Source: Tanytarsus gracilentus
Lineage: Eukaryota > Arthropoda > Insecta > Diptera > Chironomidae
Direction: 5' to 3'
DNA length: 64,000 nt
NCBI GenBank assembly: GCA_038502055.1
Contig: JAXRKN010000041.1
Location: forward strand, 211,001-275,000
The position numbers were made by a program, and so were the translations under genes. Under the pieces are notes generated by a model, which was given only the letters and a program-made list of their open reading frames with translations, searched no databases and was not told the origin of the DNA. Below are positions 36,370 through 49,900 of this stretch, one piece after another. How positions within the stretch are numbered: the stretch's first letter is position 1; the number at the start of each line of letters is the position of its first letter.

Positions 36370-38433
36370 ATGAATTTTCTGAAGCAAATTTTCAACGTGA
36401 CTAAATTGCTTGCAACAGAAGGTAAGGATATCAAGATAAGTTGTTTAAAATAGACATGTTTTTAGTACTTAGTGCTGTTTATGATATCAGTTAATGCTAA
36501 GCATTGCATCTTAACATTTTATTTGTATGAGGATTTTTGATTTTTAACTGTAATAACATGTCCCCCAGTGAAACCGGTTTTGGTGAAAAATCGGAGTTTT
36601 CCGGGCTAAAACATGACAATTTTAGGACTTTCTTAAAATACAAGATGGATCTACAAACGGCGTTGCCATTTCCAATAGCTCCGCTGTCTTAGATTAGTGC
36701 CCTACTTCGTTGCAATGGGCATTAGTGGCACTCCTGGCCAACCATTATGGACATGCTTTAAAAATCATCAATGCCAATCGATTCCTGATCCAATCGCGAG
36801 TTCAACGACTTACATGAAGCCAAAGTTCTGAAAAATGAACATTAGTGGCACTCCTGGCCGGCCATGATGGACATGCTTCAAAAATCGTCAATGGAAATCA
36901 AACGTATGACTACGTAAAAAGGAGTTAAAAAGATTAACAGAGGATCGTAAACAATTTTTTAGGCCTCAATTTCCTTTAAGCAACATGAAATTATAGAAAA
37001 ACTCAAGTATCTCCGATTGTGAAAATGTGTTGCTATAAGGAGGTCCACATTTAAAATCTATAAAAATTGTAAAAATTTAAAAGTAATATTACCTTTTACT
37101 AAAAAAAATTATTTACCGGTTAATTTTAAATTTTCTGCCAGTTCAAATCAAATAAACGGTGAATCGGCAAAGCCTAATCTGAATGTGGGTTTCTAACAAG
37201 TTTTTTTTAATATAGGAGCCTCATTGTTACTAAATTTAAAATTTTAGTTCTAGCATGACTTTTGCACACCTGCATCCCATAAGATAAATGCAAAAAAAGA
37301 GAAAAAATGCTCTTTATAAGGTTTCACACAAGATTCTTTCTATATGCTTCATCTCTTTTGTTATTCTTTTCGGAAAGTGTTATTTTAAATGTAAAGAGGA
37401 ATTTTTAAAATCGCAACTATGGTGTGAAACGAAATGACCATTGATGATGTATCTAATAGGATTCAAACTTTCCTGCCTTTCTAAATCTTTCTTGTAGAAT
37501 AAAAATAATCCTTTCTGGCTTGTTCAATTTCTTATTGTTGGAATAAATTGAAAAATTCCTACAAGAGTTCCCACATCTTGTTGGACAATGGTCAATCATA
37601 TTTTGTTATTTTAAAATCGACAACACCTGCATTTAATTAGTTTTTTCGCAAGGAAATTTTTTATCAGGTGGTCGTCTTTTATTATTTGCAATCACACCAC
37701 TAAAAGCCTAACAAATCAATTTGGAATGCACCAATGTTGTAATCGATGCAGAGATATTTGTTCCCACATTTTATTAAATAAACCATTTAGTGTACGGGCA
37801 AATTCATAGAAAATTAGAAAATATAGACTAGTGGTCAAAATATGTAATTGCGTGCTTTGTATCTTAATCTTCTATTTGAAGCCTTGCTGTATCTCTCTGT
37901 TTAGCACAAAGAGAAATACAAAAGGTGAAAAAGGATTTTTACACAGAACATGTCATATTCGATCATTGTCTTTTGAAAAAAGGACATGTAAAAAATGATT
38001 GAATGGCTCATCATATAACAGTTACTTAAATTCTAAAAAATCAAATATTTTTTATTATGTTCAAGCCGTTACCACAATTTCCAAATGCAACATGGGCATG
38101 AGTCTCATTCAAATGCACCGGAGAGGTCCTCATGTAAAATTTCGTCCACCTCGACAACCTCTTGATGGAAAACCATTTGCTAAGGGTGTTATTCTGAAGA
38201 CTCTCATTAAAAAACCTAAAAAACCGAATTCTGCAAATCGTAAGTGCGTGTTGGTAAAACTTTCAACTGGAAAAGAGATGGTAGCTTACGTTCCCGGGAT
38301 TGGTCACAATCTTCAAGAACACAACGTTGTGCTTTGCAGAGTTGGACGTCTTCGTGATACGCCGGGTGTGAAAATCAAATGTGTTCGAGGTGCTTATGAT
38401 CTTCCACATGTTATCAAGCCTACATCAAAATAG
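36370..38433 (+). CDS. tko: mitochondrial ribosomal protein S12
   Basis: Protein of the small mitochondrial ribosomal subunit, at the decoding centre. Exon 1 is 36370-36421 (mitochondrial targeting start MNFLKQIFNVTKLLATE, similar to the fly tko start); exon 2 is 38066-38433; total 139 residues. The S12 core is intact: RPPRQPLDGKPFAKGV, KKPKKPNSANRKC, STGKEMVAYVPGIGHNLQEH and VGRLRDTPGVK. The 1.64-kb intron is unusually long for this window and contains dispersed-repeat sequence. Another open start upstream in exon 2 (37999) lies inside the intron and is not used in this model. Giant follows downstream on the same strand. Confidence 0.95.
36640..36905 (+). repeat. dispersed repeat with 1.5 copies of the 120-bp unit, in the tko intron
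   Basis: It shares the lead-in CAAACGGCGTTGCCATTTCC with 43873-43900. Then follow one complete and one partial copy of the unit that is tandem at 43981-44590 (TTAGTGGCACTCCTGGCC, CGATTCCTGATCCAATCG, GAGTTCAACGAC). Confidence 0.75.
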
Positions 38434-40914
38434 TAAAAAAAAGTGCTAGATTTAGAATTATACAAAGAAAACTAAGAGTTTCACTTAAAAAAAATACAAA
38501 AAATAAAACTTAAATTAACAAGTTAATTTTTTATTTTTTTAAACAGACAACAGGCACAATTTCCTGCTAAATTAAGATGTTAAATGTCGCCCGAATTGAA
38601 TAACTGGGCATCCAGCTCTTCAAATTGCGGTAAAAATCCTTTTTCCTTTAAAAGAAGACAGATGCATGGAAAAAGAGTGACCAAACGTCTTTTGAAATAA
38701 TTTTTCGGAATATTTATTTAAGAATTGTTTTCGTTTTCGCCGAGTCATCAAATATATTGTGAATAACATGAACCAAGAATGCAATATGTCCGGTTAAAAT
38801 GTTTCAACAAAAAATTTCTTTTCTTATTTAGTGGACAATATGATCTGGTGGAAATCATCAATCATACATTTTGCATTTTGAAAAAGGTTCCACTTCATTA
38901 CCTCTAAATTCATCATTGAAAAAACTGTAATGTAGGTAATACGGTTAATTAAAAATTATGATGAGAAGAATGATGCCGTTTAAATTTTCCTGTAATTACT
39001 TCCTGAAATCAGTGATAGTATTTTTTGTTGAAAATATTCTAATAAAGTAATCCTTTCGAAAATTATGAGATTATCTCTATGGACATGTGAGTTGGCCGTA
39101 GTGATGGTACGGAGTGCCGGTTGTCTGCGAGCTGCTTGTGAGCATAGAAATTCAAAAATAACATGCAAATTTATAAAATTTAGTTCTAGGGATTTTTTAA
39201 ACTGAATAATTTTGAGAACGTCATCATTTTCTAAATGCTATTAAAACATCATGTTTCCACTTCAATCTTTTTAGTGATTCCGACACATGAATAGGAACAT
39301 TAAAGACTTAAGAGTTGCGCCTGTAAAAACATTTTCAACTCCTTCAAATTTGTTGACTCTTTTCCTCATTCCGTTATTCTTCCATAGTTTTATAATCATG
39401 CAACGAAATATTTACTTACGAGCTATAAAAATAGAATATTTTGTTCATGTCAAATTTTTCATAATTATTTGGCAACTTCTGAAAAAAGTGAAGTCGTGGA
39501 TGCAACAAAAGTATCCTATTATTCTTTAGAGATGCATATATTATTCTTGTAGACCACTAAATGTGCAAGAACGACCTTCTAAGAAGTTGACAATAGGAAT
39601 TTTTTTTGCAAATTTCTAAAAGGGTTGAAAAAACAAAACTAAAAAAAATTTGCATTACGCAGTAAAATATTTTAATGACATAACTGAAAATCGTGCAATT
39701 TTAACTATTAAAAACTATTTTTTTTTTTCAAAAACCGGATACACTCTCAAGAAATATTAGTGAGTAAGCGAAAGTTTGGAGAATACCATTATGTTCATGA
39801 GAAAAAATTATGTTGAATGAATTACTGAATGAACTGCTAAGAAAAAATTATCACATCGGCTTATGAAATATGAATGCAAAACGATCATCTTAGGTAAAAG
39901 GATTACAGCTGGGATCATAAGCCCCAAAAAGAACACATGCTTTATAAATTATAATATTTTTATCTTTGTTGCTTCATCGATGATACTCAAGAAGAGAGTT
40001 GAAGAACTTTGCATGAATCAAGTGAGAAAGAAAATGTTAAATGCCTTAAATGCCTGTTTTATACATTTTCTTTTTTTGGCTTTAATCTCTCCAGCCCACT
40101 TTCTTTGAATGATCACCAACATTGAATTGGATTTTTAAGTGCCTCGCGTCAGCACAAGAGCTTTTTTTGGGATTTTACTCCCTTAAAGGATTCTTTTATA
40201 TTTGATTTAATGTCTCTCTGAATGTTAATAATACGACTGATTGCAACTCCCTCGCAAAACTCACCCTCAATATAAAATTGGTTAATGCGAAATATGCGGA
40301 AGGACAGTTCCATTTTGTAGACAAAAATATTGCAAAAAAAAATCATTCTTTCTTGTCGTGTTTCTATTCTCGAGATTGATATTGATTGCAGATGACACGA
40401 AAATTACACATGTCCCCTGGCCGAAAAAACAAGAAGAAAGGCTTCTCTTTCTCCATTTCTCCATAATACACAATTTGAGGTAGTCTTCTTGTTAAGGTAA
40501 GCTGTAAATTCAAAGAAATTTATGACATATTGCTGATATGATGGTCACTGCAGCTTTACAAAGGATTAACTGACATTGTCCGAATGAGTTAATGTTGGTA
40601 CCAAAATTATAGATTTTTTGAGTTAAACAATTATAAGTTTTTTAAAATATGTTTATATTTGCTAAATATAATTAAAATTAAATTAAAAATGTGTCATTTG
40701 AAATTTTGTGATTTTTGTATTAATATAAAATTTTTAATGCAACATAAATATTGTAAATTTAATGCATTACATGCATAAAATTTTATTAAACATCTCTCTC
40801 TCCATCTCTCTTCTTTTATCGGCATTTTCTTTTTGCATAGGGCTTTCGTTACTGATTGGTTGTTTTCAGTCGCTCTCCTCTCCTCTCTTTCATTGGTAAA
40901 GAAGGGAAAAAAGT
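38434..40914. other. non-coding region between tko and giant
   Basis: No protein-like frame. In Drosophila the enhancers of giant lie upstream of the gene, so this 2.5 kb is the natural place to look; that is inference and no binding site is asserted. Confidence 0.4.
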
Positions 40915-40923
40915 TATAAAAGG
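40915..40923 (+). promoter_or_regulatory. TATA box of giant
   Basis: TATAAAAGG lies 118 bp before the giant start codon. An initiator-like GGTCATTT sits about 30 bp downstream (near 40947). Spacing and sequence fit a TATA-driven developmental promoter. Confidence 0.65.
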
Positions 40924-41032
40924 CTAAACAAAGTTTGCCCATGGTCATTTTAAATCCTACTGGTTAAAGTGATTGTTGTGCGAAACGGTTCATTTTTGAG
41001 TGAAAACAATTAAATCTCTAATTGAAATAAAG

Positions 41033-42291
41033 ATGATGGGACAGTTTATGATGGATTTAAAAAATGGTAAGTTAATAATTGTGTGAAAATTAGAGTGTCA
41101 CTAATTAGTAAATTTTTCTAAATAGAACCAATTCAGAATCTCCTGAGAAATATGAAATCATCTTTTGAATATTCCTTGCAACACCATCATCATCACTTAA
41201 TTCAAGCTGCTGCTGTGGCTACTTTAGTTCAAACAGACTTACCTGAAATGGCCTTAGACTTGACAAAACGTCGTGATTCAATGGAATCAGATATAAGAAA
41301 ATCATGTAGCTTTGAAGAGTTGTCAAACACTCGGGAGAGTCCAAATAGTACAGATACTCTTACTCAAATACATCACCATCAAAACTTGTCTAAATTGCCT
41401 ACAATAACACCCGAGCACGTGACACAATATCACTACAATTACGAGCATTCACCATCGAAAACTGCCGGAAAAGGAAAAGGTATACTACGATCGCGATCAC
41501 CTTTAGTGACCTATGAAAAATTTGAAGAACTTGCTACTGTACAAAAAATGGAAAAATTTTCAACAGCACACGTAGAAAATTCATCAACAAAAAATTTTCC
41601 AATTCGATCTCCAACCCACTACAATCATTACCCAAAGCTGGAAAGCTCGCATCATTTTCACGAGGCTCCTCCTATTATCGAACATGATGATAGCAACGAT
41701 ATCCCTTCCGCAAATATTTCATCATCAAGTTCAGTTGCTTCTTCACAAAAGTCTCCTTCTTCATCAATAACATCACACGCAACTCATTCATCAATGATGG
41801 TTGTAACACGAGATGGAAAACTCTCAAGACCATTTAAAGCATATCCACGGGATCCCTTAAGTTTAGCGTCTGCTGGATCAATATTAGACGGAACTTCAGC
41901 TGAGAAATATGCAGTTTTTCGCAAGCGTATGCTCGATCAGATTCATGCTGCTAATGGTGGGAGTGTTGTGGTCAATAATCCAAAAATGCGAAGGATTTCC
42001 AATAAGAGTTTGTGTGAAGATACTAATAACAACAACGAGCCTGTATTTAGAGATAGTGGTGACGATAAGACAAGAGTATCCGGTAGTGACAAGGATGAAG
42101 CCTATTTTGAGAGACGCCGGAAGAATAATGCTGCGGCCAAAAAATCCAGGGACCGTCGGAGAATAAAAGAGGATGAGATTGCTATACGTGCCGCGTTTTT
42201 GGAGAGAGAAAATATCGAGTTGAAATTTGAACTTGCTGCAGCTCGCAAGCAGCTTGCCATGTACAATAATAATCATGAATTAAAAAAATAG
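41033..42291 (+). CDS. gt: Giant, PAR-type bZIP gap-gene repressor
   Basis: DNA-binding repressor of early embryo patterning in flies. Exon 1, 41033-41066, encodes MMGQFMMDLKN; exon 2 is 41126-42291; total 399 residues. The C-terminal basic region reads YFERRRKNNAAAKKSRDRRR and is followed by a leucine-zipper segment ending LAAARKQLAMY. Near the N-terminus (about residue 44-50) MALDLTKRR resembles the CtBP-recruiting motif of fly Giant. The middle is rich in His, Ser, Pro and Asn, with a five-His run. Position directly after tko agrees with Drosophila. Other PAR bZIP genes are possible by domain alone, but the motif and the neighbour favour gt. Confidence 0.9.
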
Positions 42292-43854
42292 AATTAAAAA
42301 TTGCTTAAGCGCTTTAACCAAAAAAAATGTACAGAAATAAAGCATTCAACCTATTTACTAAAAAAATACTATATTTACTTATTGTACCATTGAAATTTAC
42401 AGTTTTAGCAGATTTCCGTAAAATGTCAATTTTGTAATCAAGAGTAAATAATTCCTAAACGAATATTGATACTAAAGACAGAAAGGACAAGAAATGGTAA
42501 AGGATTTGCAAATATAATAATCAGTGATCCTCGACTCCCCGGGGAGGAACTTTAGACCGTTTTTTTGGCTTAAAATCTTAAAAAAATAATAGAGATCCTG
42601 ACGGTGATCACCGGACTTTTTCGTCACATGATTGAATACGCTTTCAATAAAATACATTCAAAACTTTTTTAAACCAAAATTAAATGGCAAAGAAAATTCT
42701 TTTAAAAAAAATGCCCACATTAAAAATGTTTTTAAGCACTTTAACTGACATAAAGCAAGTGAAATCCTTAAACGTAGCTGGGGAAAAGCATATATGTTTA
42801 ATAACCAAATCTTCTCAAATCTTAAAATATAAAATTATATTAAAAGCAAAAAACGAGGTTTGAGAAAAAGTCAGTTTTTTTCGTATTGGACAAAGGAATA
42901 ATTCATTTAAGTAAAAACTCTATTCGAAATGACAAAAATATAGATGGACATGTCGATTTTGAAACTCTGTTTCATTCAGATATTTTCATAACTGTAATAA
43001 TTATCGGAGTATTTTTTTAACAAAAAACTTAAAAAGAACTTAAACATTCATCAGAAATCATCAATGCCAATCGATTCTTGGTCAAATTCGCTAAATTTGA
43101 TTTTTTGAACAAATTCCGTATTCAAAGACGTTTAAAAACTTATCTAAGTAAATTTGTAGTTTTCAAAAGCCTCAATATTTGTCTTCCCCTATGTTTTCTG
43201 TTAAATTTTTTTCCCGTTAAAATCTGGGGACGGGGATAACGGGCATGCCCGGGGATCACCGTGAGGATCACTAATATTCCTCATACACCTGCTTTTATTT
43301 TCTAAACCATGAGAGAAAAATTTTATTCTTTTTTTGGGAATCACGCTTTTAATAGTATCGATAGTTACGAAAATCATATAGATGATTGATCATCGATCGG
43401 TGTCTTGGAGACTTTATAACATTGTAAATACTAAAATAAAAAAATATATAATATAGCTTATTTAAAAGATCACTTGCAATATTTCTCAGCAACCAAAGTA
43501 CCAAAGTCACCAAATTAAAGAGCAAGATAAAGTTTCAAAATTGAATATAGTATGCAAAAAAAGCTAAAGTCCTTCTCGGAACTCAAATTTTTAATTACTA
43601 TATTGCTCATTAAAGAATTAAGAGAAAGGTGAAGATTTAAAATGAGTAAAGAGTTGCAACACACATTTACCTGAATAGAAAGAAGATGTTTTACATAAAA
43701 TTCAGTTAATCCTGAAAAGAGAAAATTGTGAAGAATGGTCAACTTTCTTCAAAGATTTTATTTTCTTTATGAGGACCAGGTAGTGGACTTTAAATGACGG
43801 AATATGCAGAGCGTAAAATTAACTTATTTTCCTTGTTATATAACGTAATAAAAC
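42292..43854. other. giant 3' flank, no gene seen
   Basis: A polyadenylation signal (AATAAA) lies at about 42336. The rest shows no protein-like frame. Confidence 0.4.
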
Positions 43855-44650
43855 AAAAACTTGAACAAGATGGGTCTGCAAACGGCGTTGCCATTTCCAA
43901 TAGCTCCGCAAAGATTAGTACCCTACTCCGTTGGCACTTTTGGTTAATCATGAAGGACATCCTTCAAAAATCATCAACCATTGTTCTGAAAAATGGACAT
44001 TAGTGGCACTCCTGGCCGACCATTATGGACATTCCTCAAAAATCGTCAATGTCAATCGATTCCTGATGCAATGACGAGTTCAACGACATACATGAAGCCA
44101 TAGTTCTGAAAAATGGACATTAGTGGCACTCCTGGCCGACCATGATGGACATTCCTCAAAAATCGTCAATGTCAATCGATTCCTGATGCAATGACGAGTT
44201 CAACGACATACATGAAGCCATAGTTCTGAAAAATGAACATTAGTGGCACTCCTGGCCGACCATGATGGACATTCCTCAAAAATCGTCAATGTCAATCGAT
44301 TCCTGATGCAATGACGAGTTCAACGACATACATGAAGCCATAGTTCTGAAAAATGAACATTAGTGGCACTCCTGGCCGACCATGATGGACATTCCTCAAA
44401 AATCGTCAATGTCAATCGATTCCTGATGCAATGACGAGTTCAACGACATACATGAAGCCATAGTTCTGAAAAATGGACATTAGTGGCACTTCTGGCCGAC
44501 CATGATGGACATTCCTCAAAAATCATCAATGTCAATCGATTTCTGATGCAAAAACGAGTTGAACGATACCCATGAAGCCATATAAGAGAAAATTTGTATG
44601 AAAAAGGACATTTTTGCACTCAGGGACGGTCCTTGGAGGGGTATTGCCTG
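43855..44650 (+). repeat. dispersed element with five tandem 120-bp units
   Basis: After the lead-in CAAACGGCGTTGCCATTTCC, five copies of a 120-bp unit repeat in perfect register (unit starts near 43981, 44101, 44221, 44341 and 44461). Copies 2-4 are almost identical. Each contains TTAGTGGCACTCCTGGCCGA, ATCGATTCCTGATGCAATG and TTCAACGACATACATGAAGC. The reverse complement of one unit lies inside the element at 7861-7985, so this is a transposon interior that has expanded. The right end grades into a GC-richer segment to about 44830. Confidence 0.9.
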
Positions 44651-46950
44651 GCCGCTTGCTAACCGCGGTCTGTTGCCGCCATGCGTGGAGGGAAGTGGAA
44701 TATTTTGGCTTCTCCGGGACACTGTTCGCGTTTTGGGTTTGCTGGCCTTCTTTGAGTATATGATTTGATGTTGCACAATGTAATATCTTGGCACTAGGGG
44801 CCGAAAACTGGTTTTGGAAAAATCCAAAATTAATATATAGCGGAGCTATAATATTTTTGCAAAAATAAAAGTGGCATAAAATAATTAAAAGGATTAAGAA
44901 TAATAGAACTCATTGCCATTCGTAAGTCAAACTTTTGAAAATGGGAAATATTCATGGAAAATTAAAGCTGCTGCAATAAGATTTTATAGCTTTAAAGTTA
45001 AATATATACAACGTAAACACGTTTTGTAGAATGGAATGCAATAATATTTTGCAAAAAGATTTTTCTAAATTGACCACCCTCCATTTTGCTATTGTCCGCA
45101 TGTTTATCAATGCGTTGAATGAAAATGAAAGGGTGATGTATTAATTTGTGCGATCATTATGAGAGAGGGTTGACGATAATGCACAAGAGAGCGAGGAAAA
45201 TTTGCAAAATATCTTTCAATCTCCTATACCACTCTATGTCCCGTTAACGGATTGCAATATCACCTTTTATTTTTTTTCTCTTTCTAGAAAACTATAAACT
45301 CTAATTCTAAGGGCATGTGCATTGTCAATATGTACGGGAAATATAACCCTTTTCAAAAAAAATCATCACATTTTTCTCTTCCCTAAAAATATGCGGAAGG
45401 ATTCTCACTGAAAATTGTACGTATTTGAGTGTGGGATAGAAATAAGACAAAAACTTTTGTATATTATTGAGTTGGTATGACGATGAATCATTCGATTTAT
45501 GAAATGCTTAACTGTTTCACAACAATATGCATTTTTTTGCAATTCTATCGAATGACTATTCAAAAAATTTATGCACGCATTCAAAAGTCACAATTGACAT
45601 TTTACCAAATTTTACCAACCCGTTTTACCAAATGTTTTTTTTGACATTAGAAATCGTAACCAATATATCTTAGCTACGAATATAACTTTGTTCGATAGTC
45701 AAATGTAAAATTTCTTGTTTTTATTTTCAATTAATGGAAAATTTTTCGAAGGCGGCAAAAAATTGTTGGTTATTATGCAAAGTTTGAGCCCTCAATTTCT
45801 TTTTTATGATTAATTAACTTTCTCTATTGCGCCCGACTGCATGTTGAGACATACATTTTTTGCACACGCGTTTCCTTATACTTCCTTCTTCACATGACAA
45901 TCCTAATTTTTTTCAACACTTTCTCCTTCTTCCCTTTTTTCTTCCTTCTTCGAGGGTATGCACAGAGATATTTCGGTGGTCTTGCTGTTGCCATTTAAAA
46001 TCAAAATTAACTTATTCATTATTAAAAACATATTTCAAGGCAGAAAAAAAATCTAATGATGTTTATTTCCGGTTAGTTTCTTAAATTACGCATATCGATT
46101 TGTCACAATGAAATTCACCAGACGCACTGTAGTGCATGTGCTAACAGAAAAATAGATAAATGAGGAGAAATAATGATGGATTACTTTCTTTCTGGAGAAT
46201 ATGAACTGTTTTTTGAATTTCCCGTCTGTAAAAGTTATTTTGCAATAAACTACTGTCAATGTTTTTATTTACCATAGCATTTATTTTTTTAAGCTTTATT
46301 TTTTCTGTAACGCTGTGCCTGCTCGTGTGGTATCAAAAAACAAATTTTTATAATTCGAAATAATTTTAAATGTATTAACTTTTTGTTGCAATTACATGAG
46401 TTTTTCATATATACAAAATTTTATATACTCAAAAATGTGATTAGATTAAATAAGAATTTAACAAAATGTGTGGTAAAATTTACTTTAATTTATAATTTAT
46501 GACGTTTTAAACTAAAACTTTTAATATTTTTTAAAGAAATATGTTTTTATTTCACTATGTCGAGTTTATTATGAATTTTAAAACCTTCTACCTATATTTG
46601 TAACAAAAAAAGTTAAAAAAATAGAACTTTATATACATATATATTATTTACATTCCAAAGAACAAACAGTAATTAAATAATAATTTAAAGTTTGTATTTT
46701 CGTGAGCAAAAATGAAAACATCAAATTAAACAAGTGAGTTTTTATTTATTAATTCGAATTAAAAACCCATTGGCCTCGTTTGAAAAATCTTTTTCTTTTT
46801 TAAAAATAAATTATTTTGCAAATTCTTCTAATCATTTATGAATGAATTTTTACTTTTTCACCTTATATCATATTTATAGCGCCTTATACTTCATATAACC
46901 AGATAAGCTTAACTATTTACTTTTCAAGAGTGCAATTTTTGATCGTTCTT
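44651..46950. other. AT-rich intergenic sequence, no gene seen
   Basis: No plausible protein frame, RNA gene or element end was identified. Confidence 0.4.
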
Positions 46951-49900
46951 CTAATTTTTCTGCTTTCTAAAGCAGGGCAGACATAAACTCGTTTTGTGCT
47001 CGCCGATTTTTGTGAGAGGGTTTGTCGTAAATTCATGATACCATTGTGCAATCATTGCTAAATCTTGGCGTTGCTGTTGAGTTGAAGTTGGATTGAAGTG
47101 TCCTTCGGGCGATTTAGCACCGCAGTCAGAACAAATTGTACAGTTGACGCAATGATATTGACCTTTATTTTGGGATATATTTTGCAATTAAAACTTTATT
47201 CTTTATTTAAATCCCTAACTTACCCTCAGGCACATTTCGAAGTCCCAGGCAATAAATGTGATAGCCTCTATCACACTGAATGCAAAATAGCATTTTGTTA
47301 TCCTTTTGCTTTTGACACTTGACACAAGACTTACAACTTGAACATTGCCATTTGTAAGCTAATGATCGAACGTACATCCGCGGTGACATTTCAATGCAGG
47401 AGGGATGAGCTTAAAAAATAGATATCACTTAGCTATTTAATGATTCTTATTGTATGCCAAAATTTACCTTTATGCCTGCATGTAGAGCACGTGATTAATT
47501 TCTCAGGCTTATTGAAACGATTTGAAAAAGGCGTTTGTGAGCATACTCGACATTTTGGATCCTCATAGTTATCATCAGTTGACGAATCCGTGGATGAATC
47601 AGTGTGCTGCGAAAGATTTTAGTTAATTTAAAAATAAAGTTATTTAATTTTCCTTTACCGATGAACTATCTGAAGAACGCTCATCATCACTATCATCGGC
47701 ACTCTCTGAGGCATCATCACTCGATTCATAGGGATGTTTGGACAAATACTCTTCAAGTTTTTTGAAATCAACTAATACCGAGTTAACAGGATAGCAACTG
47801 AAAGTTTAACAGTAAATTAATTAATATATAAATCATATTAAAATTGTATACGTACGCTAATTGCTCTGGAGTGTACTTTTCATAGTATTCACTAAATTGA
47901 CCGGGTACAAGTGAAATTGGATATGCAGAACGATAAAGAACGGATGGTGTCATTTTGTAATCTCTTATTGGTGTTGGTTTTTGAATGAGGAAATTTTGTA
48001 AATCCATACAGCAACGACGATTCTCGCGGCGACTGTAAAATATAAATTGTAAATAACTCTATATCTTTAGAAAAAATTTTAAATTTACTCTTTATTGAAT
48101 CTAGTGTTCCACTCCGAAGTCGACGATATGGCTTTGTCCTTTTGCATTTGACTTCTATCGACGACGGCAGTTTCTGATCGTAGACGTGCATTTCGGAATG
48201 CCTTTTCACGCTGATATCTTTTGTACTCTTCATATTTGTCTGGATAATCGTTACACATTATATCTAGTATCTCGCTTGAATAGACGGCTGTCAATCCCAA
48301 GTCGCACATTTTTTCAGATGCCAGACCGTTTTCAAAAAGATAATTTCTTTCCTCCATATCGACAGTTCTTCTCACCAAATCGGGATATTTTCGCTTGAAG
48401 CTCTTTACCCCAAGATATTCAGCAATTTGCTCTTGAATCATGTATGAGTCTCGATTTCTTGGAGGCTCGTTTTGTGGCCAATCATATTCAGCAAGTAAAT
48501 CAATTGTAAACTCAGTTCGACTTTAAATAATGTAATGAGTAATTATCATTCAATTAAATTTTCTTATTTATATTCACCCTTCTGGTTCACACACTTCCAT
48601 TTTCTTTGAACGCTTTTTCACACTTCCTTCAATTGTGTTGCTTGTACTGCTCAATATTGAACTCTGTGACTCTTCATTTGAAAAAAAATCTGTTGATCTT
48701 AGCGGCGTTTGTGAATCTCCTCCGATGCTCATACGTGTGTCCTCCTCAAAGAGTGAAGGCGTTGAGAAAATCTTTCGACGACTATAATCCTATGAAACGA
48801 CATTAAAAGAGGTAAAAACTAAAAACCAGAATTCAAGAAAATAATGTATCAAACACTTACCCTGCTATCATTAGGAGATGTGAAAATTCCATCTTTCGAT
48901 ATTTCCGGTGTAATAAAAGGCGAGTATTTTTTTCCACCGCGAATTGTCTTGCCGCCTCTCGATTTTTTTGTAAGGCCACCCCTCGCGAAACCACGATTAT
49001 AAAGCGAAAATGAAGGCGAATCGTCGTCATCGTGTCCTTCTAGTGTAATTTGAATAGGTTTTCCATTCTTGATTACTTCAACAGTTCTCTTCAGCCGTCC
49101 CCTGCCTCGCACCCTACCGCGTCCGGGCGTTTTCTTATCATCGGCAGCATTTCCTGATGGTCGACTGTCCTCAGCTGAGGACATGGATGGAATTTCAAGT
49201 GGATCCCGCGACTCTGTGTCCGCTTCGATCACTGCAGTTAGAGATTTATTTTCCTGTAGTATCTTTTTAGGGCGACCCCTTCCACGTTTAGGCGTGATTA
49301 CTTCATCGACTGAATTAGAATTTGTCATAGCGTCATTTGAGAATGCAAGTGGATCGATTTCACTCGCTTGCGAATCCTCTTTAACTGATAATTGAAATGT
49401 CTCAAGCTGCTCTACAGTTGTACTCTTAAGCAGATTTTTTTTAGAAATTTCGTGATTCCTCCTATTTCTAAGACTACGACCTGTTGAATTTAAAGTTCCA
49501 AATGTTGAAGATGAAGGTGGTGAGACTTTGCTCTCACTTTCGACTTTTGGAATCGGTAAAGTCGATTGTTTAGAATCAATATCAATTGATTTATGATTAG
49601 CCTCTAGATTAGGATTAACCTGATGATTTCTACTTTTGCTCGTGTTGTTTGAAGCTTCATTTGAAGCGTCACTGTCTATGAGAATAACATCTGGATCATT
49701 TGCCACTAATTTAGGTCTCTTTTTCTCCTCTACACCCAAATCAATCATGATGTCTTTCTCATTAATGAAATCATTCGAATGTGCCCTTTTATTGCTATTC
49801 GAGGATGGCACGTTCTCCTTGATTGTCGACTCATTATTAGTCTTGTTAATTTTTAAAATTATCCTCGGAGAATCCTGACCAGAATCGGCGGCACTCTTGA

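Noticed and set aside
37999..38065. Alternative start of mitochondrial S12 at 37999
   Set aside because: The frame is open but this part is intron: exon 1 at 36370 supplies a targeting peptide that matches fly tko and joins at a good acceptor at 38066.
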